Made by a program: the position numbers and the translations under genes | Notes under the pieces: generated by a model | Told to the model about the DNA's origin: nothing | Databases searched by the model: none | The model's input: only the letters and a program-made list of their open reading frames with translations | Origin: an uncultured Alphaproteobacteria bacterium | GTDB lineage: Bacteria; Pseudomonadota; Alphaproteobacteria; HIMB59; GCA-002718135 | Direction: 5' to 3' | Assembly: GCA_902623545.1 (NCBI GenBank) | Contig: CACNUI010000012.1 | Location: forward strand, 1-40,226 | DNA length: 40,226 nt | Part shown: piece by piece, positions 9,559 to 17,236 of the stretch | Layout of the letters: each line of letters opens with the position of its first letter | Numbering within the stretch: the first letter of the stretch is position 1

Positions 9559-10869
9559 ATGGACCCAAAAACATATAAATTTGACACACTCAGTCTTCAC
9601 GCAGGTTATCAGCCAAGCAAAAACGCTGGCTCAAGACAAGTACCAATCTATCAAACAACTTCATATATGTTTGATGATGTCGACCATGCGGCAGCACTTT
9701 TTAATTTAGAAAGAGGTGGTCATATTTATAGTCGTATGTCCAACCCAACAGTACAAGTTTTAGAAGAAAGAGTTTGTGCCCTTGAAGGTGGAACAGCTGC
9801 TCTTGCAACGGCATCTGGAATGAGTGCAATATTTTTAACGATCATGACTCTTTGTAATGCTGGTGATCATATGGTTGTTTCTTCGCAATTGTATGGTGGT
9901 ACAGTAAATTTATTCAGATTAACACTTCCTAAGTTTGGTATTAAAACGACTTTTGTAAAACCAAGAGATACTGAAGGTTTCAAAAAAGCAATTCAACCAA
10001 ACACCAAAGGTATTTTTGGTGAACTTGTTGGTAATCCGGGTAATGAATTAATGAATATGCCAGAGGTTTCTAAAATAGCAAAAGAAGCAGGTATTCCATT
10101 AATTATTGATAGCACTTATCAAACTCCTTATTTGTGTAGACCTTTTGAACATGGAGCAGACCTTGTCGTGCATTCTTTGACCAAATGGATGAGTGGCAAT
10201 GGTTCTTCAATGGCAGGTATATTAGTTGAAGGTGGAACTTTTGATTGGATGCAAAATGATAAATTTCCTAGTATGACTAAACCCTACGAGGGCTATCATG
10301 GTTTATCTTTTGCAGAAGAATTTGGTCCAACAGCTTTTACAATGATGGCAAGAGCTGAGGGGATGAGAGATATGGGTCCTTGTTTAGCACCACAAAATGC
10401 ATGGAATATTTTACACGGTATAGAAACTCTTTCTCTTCGAATGGAAAAGCATTGTTCTAATGCATTGAAAATGGTTGAGTACTTATCTAATCACGAAAGT
10501 GTTGCTTGGGTTTCACACGCTAGTGCACCAGGACATCCAGATAAAGAACTTGCAGAAAAAATTCTACCTAAAGGTACTGGTTCAATGATAGCCTTTGGAA
10601 TTAAAGGTGGAAAAGAAGCAGGTGCTGCATTTATTAATAATGTTAAACTTGCATCTCATTTAGCTAATGTAGGTGATGCGAGAACATTAGTTATCCATCC
10701 GGCATCAGCAACTCACTCACAAATGGATGAGGCAACTTTAAAATTTGCTGGATTATCTCATGATATGATTAGATTATCTGTTGGCTTAGAAGACTTTGAA
10801 GATATTGTTAACGATTTCGAAGATGGATTTAGAGCAGCAAAAAAACCTCGTTTAGTTGCAAACAAATAA
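9559..10869 (+). CDS. MetY-like O-acetylhomoserine sulfhydrylase / cystathionine gamma-synthase family enzyme
   Basis: This 436-residue Cys/Met-metabolism PLP enzyme has QVPIYQTTSYMF near the N-terminus, YSRMSNPT at about 57-64, and the PLP lysine K209 in HSLTKWMSGNGSS. Length (over 420) and the inserted central region fit O-acetylhomoserine aminocarboxypropyltransferases (MetY), which add sulfide or methanethiol to O-acetylhomoserine, rather than the roughly 380-residue MetB. The usual DNT motif reads DST at 184-186. It abuts the upstream synthetase and downstream hydrolase with no spacer, so the three are almost certainly cotranscribed. The exact sulfur donor and acyl-homoserine are unproven. 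Confidence 0.82.
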   Translation: MDPKTYKFDTLSLHAGYQPSKNAGSRQVPIYQTTSYMFDDVDHAAALFNLERGGHIYSRMSNPTVQVLEERVCALEGGTAALATASGMSAIFLTIMTLCNAGDHMVVSSQLYGGTVNLFRLTLPKFGIKTTFVKPRDTEGFKKAIQPNTKGIFGELVGNPGNELMNMPEVSKIAKEAGIPLIIDSTYQTPYLCRPFEHGADLVVHSLTKWMSGNGSSMAGILVEGGTFDWMQNDKFPSMTKPYEGYHGLSFAEEFGPTAFTMMARAEGMRDMGPCLAPQNAWNILHGIETLSLRMEKHCSNALKMVEYLSNHESVAWVSHASAPGHPDKELAEKILPKGTGSMIAFGIKGGKEAGAAFINNVKLASHLANVGDARTLVIHPASATHSQMDEATLKFAGLSHDMIRLSVGLEDFEDIVNDFEDGFRAAKKPRLVANK

Positions 10870-11682
10870 ATGAAGTTTAAAGTTCGCGGAATTGATACGT
10901 TTGCCTCCACTGGAGGCAGACCTTTTGATAAAAATAAACCTCTTATAATCTTCGTTCACGGAAGTGGACTAAGTCACATGGTTTGGGTTTTACAAACACG
11001 TTACTTTGCATTCCGTGGATACAGTGTTTTAGCCGTTGATTTACCAGGTCATGGACTCTCTTCTGGTGAAAGTTTAAAAACTATTGAAGAAATGGGAGAT
11101 TGGGTTGGTGATGTTATTGGTGCAGTTGGATGTAAAGAAGCTTCATTAGTTGGACATTCTCAAGGATGTCTTGTAACAATGGAATGTGTTGCTCAACACC
11201 CAAAAAAAATTAAAACGTTAACTCTTATGGGTGGTGCATCTGCAATTCCAATGAATCCTGAACTATTAAGGCTTGCTGAAGAAAGTAATCCTAAGGCTGT
11301 TGATCTTATGATGGATTTTGCACATGGACCAGCAGGACATTTTGGAGGTCATCCAGTTCCCGGTCTGTATCATTTAAATGTAGGATCGATGCTCGTTCAA
11401 AATAAAGAAATTAAAGATACTTTAGGTGTCGATTTTAGGGCATGTGATAATTATAAAAGTGGACCGGAGGTTGCAAAAAAATTAGATCTACCAACAATTT
11501 CAATATTAGGCGCACAAGATAGAATGTGCCGTTTGAAAGATGGTCAAAAACTTGCTGATATGATTAAGGGTTCAGAAGTCCATATTATTGAGAATTGTGG
11601 TCACATGATGCTCTTGGAAGAAGCAGATCAAACTTTAGAAATACTTAAGAAATTTATAATTGAAAAAGACCCAATAAATTAG
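10870..11682 (+). CDS. Alpha/beta-fold hydrolase
   Basis: This 270-residue alpha/beta hydrolase has oxyanion-hole motif HGSG at 30-33, nucleophile elbow GHSQG with S97, a probable acid in GAQDRMC and the catalytic histidine in NCGHMMLLEE near the C-terminus. The full triad suggests an active esterase, thioesterase or C-C hydrolase. It starts directly after the stop of the MetY-like gene, so it belongs with the acyl-CoA synthetase and beta-oxidation genes. Hydrolysis of an acyl-CoA or ester produced by these neighbours is a reasonable guess, but nothing in the sequence fixes the substrate. Confidence 0.8.
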   Translation: MKFKVRGIDTFASTGGRPFDKNKPLIIFVHGSGLSHMVWVLQTRYFAFRGYSVLAVDLPGHGLSSGESLKTIEEMGDWVGDVIGAVGCKEASLVGHSQGCLVTMECVAQHPKKIKTLTLMGGASAIPMNPELLRLAEESNPKAVDLMMDFAHGPAGHFGGHPVPGLYHLNVGSMLVQNKEIKDTLGVDFRACDNYKSGPEVAKKLDLPTISILGAQDRMCRLKDGQKLADMIKGSEVHIIENCGHMMLLEEADQTLEILKKFIIEKDPIN

Positions 11683-11690
11683 AAATAGTG

Positions 11691-11873
11691 TTATTTTATT
11701 TCTTGATTGTCTGGTCTTGTAAGCTCCTCTAATTTTCTCATTTCTTCTTCTTGCTTAAGACGCTCTTGTTCTTCACGTTTTTTTTTGCGCTCTTCAGCTT
11801 TCAATTTAAGCTTAAGTTCTTTCTGCATTTTGCGGTCTCCCGCTTTTGATTTATGATTAAAGTGAATGCCCAT
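11691..11873 (-). CDS. Small lysine/glutamate-rich hypothetical protein
   Basis: This 60-residue protein is almost wholly charged. Residues 14-55 are a run of K, E, R and Q that should form a single long helix or coiled coil. The start MGIHFNHKSKAGDRK is unusual and may be a nucleic-acid- or membrane-contacting tail. I do not recognise the family. It is convergent with the hydrolase (9-base gap between stops) and lies about 50 bases downstream of the HIG1-type gene on the same strand. No function is proposed. Confidence 0.5.
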   Translation of the reverse strand: MGIHFNHKSKAGDRKMQKELKLKLKAEERKKKREEQERLKQEEEMRKLEELTRPDNQEIK

Positions 11874-11925
11874 AACTTACTATTTATATACTAAATAATT
11901 ACATCATTTTCTAGTCTCTTAATTA

Positions 11926-12120
11926 TTAATTTCTGGCTAGCCAAATGATAATCACAAATATAAATATAGCCACAGCTTGAAATAAAACTCTTATTCTCAT
12001 TAATTTATTACTATGATTTTTATTCAATTTACCATTAACAGCCATTGTAATTACACCGATTACAACCACCGCAAGAGTAGCTACCATAAAAAGAACAAGG
12101 ATTATTTGCATTGTGCCCAT
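11926..12120 (-). CDS. Twin-transmembrane-helix small protein (HIG1-type)
   Basis: This 64-residue protein has two hydrophobic helices (about residues 4-27 and 44-62) joined by a basic loop. The loop motif SNKLMRIRVLFQ matches the alphaproteobacterial twin-transmembrane small proteins related to the HIG1 (hypoxia-induced) domain. Mitochondrial relatives modulate cytochrome oxidase assembly, so a respiratory-chain role in the inner membrane is plausible but unproven. It diverges from the esterase gene across a 29-base spacer. Confidence 0.72.
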   Translation of the reverse strand: MGTMQIILVLFMVATLAVVVIGVITMAVNGKLNKNHSNKLMRIRVLFQAVAIFIFVIIIWLARN

Positions 12121-12149
12121 ATCTATAATCTATATAAAACTTTTCTTGA

Positions 12150-12854
12150 ATGAAGCAAGAATTCATACATAAAGCATTTATGGATAATATATTATCAGGT
12201 CCTGCGATATCTAAACATGATAATCCAAAAAAACTTATGATAATGCTTCATGGGTATGGTGATAATGCTGCAAATTTTGTTCATTTAGCAGAACCTCTCG
12301 ATTTAGATGAGTGGGGAATGCATTATGTTGCACTAAATGCTCCAAGTATTATGCCTGGAAACCCAATGGGTTATCAATGGTTCGATCTTTATATAAATGG
12401 CATTTATATATCTGATGCAGGCTCTAAAGAATACGCCGTAATAAATAAAATAATTAGAGATAATGTATCAAAAATAAATAATACAATTTCATTAATTTTA
12501 GAAAATTTGAAATTAGAAATGAAAGACTGTTTTATCATGGGATTTTCACAGGGTGGTATAATGGCATTTGAATTAGGCAAATCAATTAAATCTCAATTAG
12601 GTGGTGTTGGTATTATATCATCAAGAATAATAAAAAAAGATGAGACACCAAATTCTTTTTTTCAACAAACACCAATATTTATATCACACGGTGCACAGGA
12701 TGATGTGCTACCAATTTTAAATTTTAATCAGTCTATAGATATTTTAAGAAAGGATAATTATAACTTTGAGTCTCATCTAATTGAAAAAGATACGCACACA
12801 ATATCACCAGATACAATCAAATTATTTCAGAATTTTATAAAAAAAAATATTTAA
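12150..12854 (+). CDS. Phospholipase/carboxylesterase family hydrolase
   Basis: This 234-residue small alpha/beta hydrolase of the carboxylesterase/phospholipase (YpfH/acyl-protein thioesterase-like) group has HGYGDNAANF at 34-43 as the oxyanion segment. The nucleophile elbow is GFSQGG with S133, followed by HGAQDDVLP with the acid and KDTHTISPD with the histidine. Length is typical. No signal peptide is evident, so it is likely cytoplasmic. Neighbours give no hint of substrate. Confidence 0.8.
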   Translation: MKQEFIHKAFMDNILSGPAISKHDNPKKLMIMLHGYGDNAANFVHLAEPLDLDEWGMHYVALNAPSIMPGNPMGYQWFDLYINGIYISDAGSKEYAVINKIIRDNVSKINNTISLILENLKLEMKDCFIMGFSQGGIMAFELGKSIKSQLGGVGIISSRIIKKDETPNSFFQQTPIFISHGAQDDVLPILNFNQSIDILRKDNYNFESHLIEKDTHTISPDTIKLFQNFIKKNI

Positions 12855-12918
12855 ACTAATCGAATCATAATATTATAGTACTATCTTAATAATATGAATT
12901 TTTTTAGAAAAAATTAAT

Positions 12919-13473
12919 ATGAGCACATTTCAAAATCCAGCTCTTGTACTCAATGCGGATTTTCGTCCACTATCTTATTATCCACTTTCACTATGTTCTT
13001 GGCAAGATGCTATAAAGGCAGTATTTTTAGAGAGAGTCTCTGTAATTGAAAATTATAATGAGGAGGTTCATTCACCAAATTTAACCTTTAAGCTTCCAAG
13101 TGTGATTGCATTAAAAGATTATGTAACGCCTCAAAGAAAGCCTGCTTTTACAAGATTTAATGTTTTTCTTAGAGATAATTTTACCTGTCAGTATTGCACT
13201 AATCGTTTTCCTGCAAGCGAACTGACTTTTGATCATCTAGTACCGAAATGTCTTAATGGTAAAACTACATGGGAAAATGTCGTATCTGCTTGTACTAATT
13301 GTAATTTAAAAAAAGGAAGAAAATTAATTCAAAATACAGATATGAGATTATTTAAAAAACCGTTTAGACCTTCTGCAATGCAACTACAAAATAATGGAAG
13401 AAATTTCCCCCCAAATTATCTTCACGAAACATGGAGAGATTATTTGTACTGGGATACTGAACTAGAAAACTAA
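12919..13473 (+). CDS. HNH endonuclease family protein
   Basis: This 184-residue protein is an alphaproteobacterial stand-alone HNH protein. The N-terminal part (NADFRPLSYYPLSL) is conserved in this group. The HNH core follows: zinc cysteines C90/C93 and C125/C128, FDHLVPK with H106 and WENVVSACTNCN with N120. The tail FPPNYLHETWRDYLYWDTEL is also a family hallmark. It is vertically common in the class and not tied to an intron, phage or restriction gene here, so a housekeeping nuclease role is more likely than a mobile one. It overlaps the convergent coq7 by 4 bases. Confidence 0.8.
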   Translation: MSTFQNPALVLNADFRPLSYYPLSLCSWQDAIKAVFLERVSVIENYNEEVHSPNLTFKLPSVIALKDYVTPQRKPAFTRFNVFLRDNFTCQYCTNRFPASELTFDHLVPKCLNGKTTWENVVSACTNCNLKKGRKLIQNTDMRLFKKPFRPSAMQLQNNGRNFPPNYLHETWRDYLYWDTELEN

Positions 13474-14042
13474 ACTTTCTTTGAGATAGCAATAGCGGTT
13501 TTGCATCCTAACTCTATTACTTTTGACATTATTTTATATCCAGGTGCATTTTCTGCATCATGCTCGATTCCTATATCATGATGTTCAAGCTCATCATCTC
13601 TAAACTTTGAAATTGTTTTTTTGAGATCTTTATGATCATCTTCTAAAAGATCCAATTGTTCTTGGTAGTGTTCTCCTATTACTTTTTCTACTGCTACTGT
13701 ACAAGCCATTGCAGCTTTTTCACCAAGTAGGGCGGTTGACGCGCCTAGAGCAAATCCTGCAAGATTCCATATTGGAAGAAGGGCTGTTGGTCTTACTCTA
13801 TGTTCTAATATAAGTTCGTTAAATTTATCAATATGCTCTTGTTCTTGGTCAGCCATGTGCTGAATTGTTTTACCAATTTTAGAGTTTTTTCCAAAAATTG
13901 CAATTTGTCCATCATATATTCTTGTGGCACCATATTCACCAGCGTGATCAACGCGTATTATTTCTTCAAGTGTAGTTCGCTCAGTTTTTTTTTGAGAGGC
14001 TTTAGCTTTATAAGGCATTCTTTTTTTCTTTTTTGCTACCAT
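13470..14042 (-). CDS. coq7: Demethoxyubiquinone hydroxylase (Coq7)
   Basis: This 190-residue di-iron hydroxylase of ubiquinone synthesis has iron-binding motifs IIRVDHAGEYGATRIYDGQ at 28-46 (E36), DQEQEHIDKF at 65-74, VEKVIGEHYQEQL and a final DDELEHHDIG. The first about 20 residues are lysine-rich and poorly conserved. An internal Met at residue 9 (14018) is an alternative start. Either choice overlaps the end of dsbB. Its 3' end overlaps the convergent HNH gene by 4 bases. It is the last gene of a dedA-type/dsbB/coq7 unit. Confidence 0.92.
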   Translation of the reverse strand: MVAKKKKRMPYKAKASQKKTERTTLEEIIRVDHAGEYGATRIYDGQIAIFGKNSKIGKTIQHMADQEQEHIDKFNELILEHRVRPTALLPIWNLAGFALGASTALLGEKAAMACTVAVEKVIGEHYQEQLDLLEDDHKDLKKTISKFRDDELEHHDIGIEHDAENAPGYKIMSKVIELGCKTAIAISKKV

Positions 14043-14508
14043 AATATTTATAGATATATAGAGCGTTAACTATAAAAATAAATAGCAATACTATAGTATT
14101 AATTGAAGCAGCTGAAATACCAAAAAAACTCCATATAACTTCATCACAACTGATAACTTGTTTTGAAAGTATCTGCTCTTTCAAATTAATAGTATTTTCT
14201 GTAATTTCCAAACCAGCTGAACAACCAGAAGGTCCACTTAATAAATTATTTTCAACACCTACATGCCATATTGCATAAAATAATCCATAAATAGAAGACA
14301 ATTGAATCAACAAATACCCAAAAAGCTTTGACTTAAATGGAATAAAAAAAATAAATAAAGATATTAAAATCATTAAATAATAGGGATGTCTTTGTTTTAA
14401 ACATAATTCACAAGGCTGAAGATTAAAAACGAATTCGGCAATCAAAGCTGTAATTATTGATATTGAGCTAATAATTAATAGTAGTATATTCCAAATTTTA
14501 AAAATCAT
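14008..14508 (-). CDS. dsbB: Disulfide bond formation protein B
   Basis: This 166-residue inner-membrane protein has four predicted transmembrane helices. It passes electrons from DsbA to quinones. The first redox pair is C33/C36 in CELC. The second periplasmic pair is C96 (PSGCSAG) and C121 (ISCDE). The pattern CELCLKQRHPYY is a clear DsbB signature. It overlaps the upstream DedA-type gene by 4 bases and the downstream coq7 by up to 35 bases, so translation of the three is probably coupled. Confidence 0.9.
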   Translation of the reverse strand: MIFKIWNILLLIISSISIITALIAEFVFNLQPCELCLKQRHPYYLMILISLFIFFIPFKSKLFGYLLIQLSSIYGLFYAIWHVGVENNLLSGPSGCSAGLEITENTINLKEQILSKQVISCDEVIWSFFGISAASINTIVLLFIFIVNALYIYKYYGSKKEKKNAL

Positions 14509-15089
14509 AAGTAACCTAATAATAATACTCCGCTAACTAAGAGTATAAAAAATAATATAGTCAATATGTTAAAGTATTTATTAATAAATTTCTTAATTGT
14601 TTCACCAAATATATACAATAAGAATGCTATTAAATAAAATCGACATCCACGAGCAATAAATGAGCATAAAATAAACACGATCAAGTTGAGTTGAAATAAA
14701 CCACTAGCAATTGTAATAATTTTAAATGGTAAAGGAGTAAAGCCTGCTATCAGAACAAACCATACACCATAATTATTGTAATATTCTTTTAGGTTTTCTA
14801 TATATTCGTTCATACCATAAAAATTTACCAAAATTATTCCAATACTATTAAACAAAGCAAAACCAATTAAATATCCAAACAAACCACCTAAAACTGAAAA
14901 AACTGTGCAAACAGATGCAAGGATAAAAGCTTTTGTTCTTTTGGCAAGTATCATCGGAATTAAAATTATATCTGGTGGAATTGGGAAAAATGAACTTTCA
15001 ATAAAAGAAATGAATGCCAAAAACCAGGATGCGTACTTTTTTGATGACTGTTCTAATGTCCAGTTGTATAAAAATCGAAAAACTTTCAT
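14505..15089 (-). CDS. DedA/VTT-domain membrane protein (YqaA-like)
   Basis: This protein of about 194 residues begins at MKVFRFLYNW. Hydrophobic segments cover most of its length. SFIESSFFPIPPDIILIP and AGFTPLPFKIITIASG are the paired re-entrant-loop motifs (FIE..FPIPPD and FTPLPFK..T..AG) of the SNARE-associated/VTT family, thought to move or scramble lipids in the inner membrane. A longer frame starting at 15131 would read through the tRNA remnant at 15098-15153 and is not real, so I place the start at 15089. The ATG lies 8 bases after the tRNA 3' end copy. Confidence 0.82.
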   Translation of the reverse strand: MKVFRFLYNWTLEQSSKKYASWFLAFISFIESSFFPIPPDIILIPMILAKRTKAFILASVCTVFSVLGGLFGYLIGFALFNSIGIILVNFYGMNEYIENLKEYYNNYGVWFVLIAGFTPLPFKIITIASGLFQLNLIVFILCSFIARGCRFYLIAFLLYIFGETIKKFINKYFNILTILFFILLVSGVLLLGYL

Positions 15090-15097
15090 TGTTTTTT

Positions 15098-15153
15098 TTG
15101 GTAGGAGTAGAGGGAATCGAACCCACACCACCGAAGTGACCGGATTTTGAATC
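15098..15153. repeat. Left attachment-site copy: 3' fragment of tRNA-Leu
   Basis: These 56 bases are identical to 18055-18110. The copy holds the CCA end, acceptor 3' strand, T arm, variable arm and part of the anticodon arm of tRNA-Leu, then diverges. It has no 5' half and so cannot make a tRNA. It marks the left boundary of the island. Confidence 0.9.
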
Positions 15154-15258
15154 TATCAAATAAATAAACTCCACTAAACTCCTAGTTTATTTTCTAGGTA
15201 ATACTTGGTTTTTATACCTAAGTCTACGAGCTTGTTGAAAAAAATTAAGATCACAAGT

Positions 15259-15279
15259 CAACCATAGGGCAACTTTTTT
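15259..15279. repeat. Left inner repeat, possible recombinase arm site
   Basis: This 21-base segment (CAACCATAGGGCAAC followed by six T) matches 18003-18023 with one T/C difference and has the same orientation. It lies about 105 bases inside the left tRNA fragment. By analogy with phage attachment sites it may be a recombinase arm-binding site. This is inferred from placement only. Confidence 0.55.
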
Positions 15280-15352
15280 TATTTTATCAATTAGTGGATA
15301 ATTTTCTAATCTAAATATTTCTTTGATCAATATTTGGGTTTAAAAATACAAT

Positions 15353-15922
15353 ATGACTCCAACAGATATCAAAGATATTGTTCCTTCAGCACTTCAAGAT
15401 CTTTACAATGGTGGCTGTATTGATCACCCGTGTACAACCTGTTCGGGTCGTAGTTTAGAAACTGCTTTTAAAAATAATATTCTAAAATTTAAGCTTCACA
15501 ATCTAGATTTGGTAAAAACACCTGATAAGGAAATTTTTGAAAAAGCTTTATGTAAAATGGATATGAATAAAGTTAAAAAATATGATCGTATTGTAAAAGG
15601 TGGTTTTTGGGGAGGCAGAATCCCTTTTTGGGTAAAAGCAATTCGTAACTTACGACGAAATGATTTTAATTCTCCTAAATGGTTAATTTATTTAAAAGAA
15701 AGAAAATATTTAGAATACGACTTAGAATTTAAGAAAATATATTCTTATTGGTTAGAGTATCGTTTAGATGAATTAGAGCTTGTTGATTTTATGATTTACT
15801 ATGACAGCTTTGTTCCTGAAAATAAAAAAGATTATCTTATGAGCACTGGTAAATTACTTTTAAAACAAAACTACAATAAAAGTTTGGAAGAAAGTATTAG
15901 TTATAGACTGGGATTGGTTTAA
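15353..15922 (+). CDS. Island hypothetical protein with cysteine cluster
   Basis: I do not recognise this 189-residue protein. It has a cysteine group near the N-terminus (C22, C27, C30 in GGCIDHPCTTCSG) that could bind a metal. The middle is basic, with KGGFWGGRIPFWVKAIRNLRR around residues 82-102. The C-terminus is rich in aromatic and acidic residues. There is no signal peptide or clear membrane helix, so it is probably cytoplasmic. It is the first gene inside the island from the left, about 200 bases from the tRNA fragment and directed away from it. In tRNA islands this place is often held by an integrase or excision factor, but it has no integrase motif (no R..HxRH..Y). Confidence 0.6.
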   Translation: MTPTDIKDIVPSALQDLYNGGCIDHPCTTCSGRSLETAFKNNILKFKLHNLDLVKTPDKEIFEKALCKMDMNKVKKYDRIVKGGFWGGRIPFWVKAIRNLRRNDFNSPKWLIYLKERKYLEYDLEFKKIYSYWLEYRLDELELVDFMIYYDSFVPENKKDYLMSTGKLLLKQNYNKSLEESISYRLGLV

Positions 15923-15937
15923 GTTTTTAAAATAATA

Positions 15938-16189
15938 TTATTCTTCGTACCAGCAAACAGTAAATTCAGGTTTACCATTTATTAAATTAACACTGCAAAT
16001 AACTATTGGATTATCACTTTTCTCTTTTAGTAAAGTATAATAAGTATAATCACCTTCAGTATTAACACTTATAATTTTATAACCAGAGTTTATTAGTTCT
16101 TTAAGTTTATTTGGAGTTATTTTCCATGATCCTACAGCAAATAAGCTTGTTGAATAAATTAATACAATTATAAAAATGAATTTTTTCAT
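15938..16189 (-). CDS. Small secreted hypothetical protein
   Basis: This 83-residue protein has a clear signal peptide (basic start MKKF, hydrophobic core to about residue 15, likely cleavage after LFA). The mature part of about 65 residues has two cysteines, one in VICSV and one in FTVCWYEE at the very C-terminus, which could form a disulfide in the periplasm. I do not recognise it. It is the only island gene on the minus strand, convergent with the 15353-15922 gene (15-base gap) and divergent from the four-gene operon. Confidence 0.55.
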   Translation of the reverse strand: MKKFIFIIVLIYSTSLFAVGSWKITPNKLKELINSGYKIISVNTEGDYTYYTLLKEKSDNPIVICSVNLINGKPEFTVCWYEE

Positions 16190-16265
16190 TACTAATTCTT
16201 AACAAAATTAATTACAGATGACTAGAAAACTTAACAATCTCCATGGTTAGTGGTAGGATAAACTT

Positions 16266-16601
16266 ATGAAAGAAATTCCCTATATAATTTTATATATAGG
16301 ATCTCCCGTTATCCTAGGTTCAATAGCTTTTATTTTTTTCCCTCAAATTAATGGGCATGTAATTAATTATTTTTGTGAAGGAAATTTTAGAAACTGTCTT
16401 CCTGGACAAGATGACAATATAAGTTTTTTTCAAAAAATCCCTTTTTGGTTAGGTTTTATTTGTCTATTTTGTTTTTACGTTTGTTATAAAATTTTTAAGG
16501 AAAATAAAATTGTAGGTTTATTTATATATTGTACTTTAGGACTTAGTAGTTTTCTATTTTTTGTATTTTATTCTTATAACGTTTTATTAAATTATATGTA
16601 A
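16266..16601 (+). CDS. Island membrane protein, three predicted helices
   Basis: This 111-residue hydrophobic protein has likely transmembrane segments at about 5-25, 56-75 and 82-103. A cysteine-containing loop lies between the first two (C37 and C44, in NYFCEGNFRNCLPGQ). I know of no family for it. It is the first gene of a four-gene run on the plus strand. The next ATG lies 2 bases after its stop, which indicates cotranslation. A purine-rich AGGATA lies a few bases before the start. Confidence 0.55.
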   Translation: MKEIPYIILYIGSPVILGSIAFIFFPQINGHVINYFCEGNFRNCLPGQDDNISFFQKIPFWLGFICLFCFYVCYKIFKENKIVGLFIYCTLGLSSFLFFVFYSYNVLLNYM

Positions 16602-16603
16602 TT

Positions 16604-17029
16604 ATGAACTTAGAAAAAATATTTAAAAATACAATATTACTTTATTTTTTATCAACTGTTGTCTTTCTAGTTATCAGTTTTACGTTAGAAAAAAACTTTC
16701 TAGGAGAAGAATTATATCTTATTGATTCAGAAATAGATCTTTTTATTATACCCATTTTAGAAGAATCAGTATTTATACTTATATGGTTTTTAGTAGCTTT
16801 AATTACTTTTACTATAAATATTCTATCTCTTTATTTTTTATATTATTTCAAACCTATAGGAAAAAAACTATATATTTATAGCTTAATCCTACTTTTCATA
16901 TTATTTATAATTGATAAGGGTGATGTTATTAGTGGTCCTCTTCAATTAATGGATTATTTTGGATCATTACTCGAAGGTATGATTATATGCTTTCTATACT
17001 TCACTCCAATAAAGGAAAAGTTTAGTTAA
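16604..17029 (+). CDS. Island membrane protein, four predicted helices
   Basis: This 141-residue protein has hydrophobic segments at about 10-27, 52-80, 86-104 and 118-135, separated by short acidic loops (ELYLIDSEIDLF, IIDKGDVISG). I do not recognise it. It starts 2 bases after the preceding membrane protein and its stop directly abuts the ATG of the next gene. Two adjacent polytopic proteins followed by a single-pass and a soluble protein suggest a membrane complex, but no motif supports a specific activity. Confidence 0.55.
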   Translation: MNLEKIFKNTILLYFLSTVVFLVISFTLEKNFLGEELYLIDSEIDLFIIPILEESVFILIWFLVALITFTINILSLYFLYYFKPIGKKLYIYSLILLFILFIIDKGDVISGPLQLMDYFGSLLEGMIICFLYFTPIKEKFS

Positions 17030-17236
17030 ATGAAAATTAATTTAATTTTTATGATTTGTTTAGTTAGTGGTTCAGTACTTTTTGATGACTTAAATGAATC
17101 ACTTAAAATTGTTCCAACTTTAGAGAATTCTGACTGGAATGATATTTACATAACTTTTATAGGTTCAGCAGTAGGAGTGTTTACTGGTATTTCTTTAAAT
17201 TTTATTATTGATAAAATTAAAAAGAATAATGATTGA
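17030..17236 (+). CDS. Island small membrane protein
   Basis: This 68-residue protein has an N-terminal hydrophobic stretch (residues 2-18) that could be a signal peptide or anchor. An acidic middle (FDDLNESLK) is followed by a glycine-containing helix at about 42-62 and a lysine-rich cytoplasmic tail (DKIKKNND). It abuts the previous gene with no spacer and overlaps the next by ATGA. Its small size and two-helix form resemble accessory subunits of membrane complexes. The family is unknown. Confidence 0.5.
   Translation: MKINLIFMICLVSGSVLFDDLNESLKIVPTLENSDWNDIYITFIGSAVGVFTGISLNFIIDKIKKNND

Noticed and set aside
12919-13473. HNH gene as part of a mobile intron, homing element or restriction system
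   Set aside because: The protein shows the full-length conserved form found in many Alphaproteobacteria, and no intron, phage or methylase genes are adjacent.
15090-15131. N-terminal extension of the DedA-type protein (MVWVRFPLLLPKKT)
   Set aside because: These codons come from the tRNA-Leu fragment. The internal ATG at 15089 gives a normal family start.
14905-15150. Plus-strand open frame of 81 codons ending in GNRTHTTEVTGF
   Set aside because: It runs antisense to the DedA-type gene and ends in the tRNA-Leu antisense sequence, a common source of false proteins.
15098-15153. A second tRNA-Leu gene
   Set aside because: Only the 3' part is present. The 5' half, including one side of the acceptor and the D arm, is absent, so it cannot fold into a tRNA.
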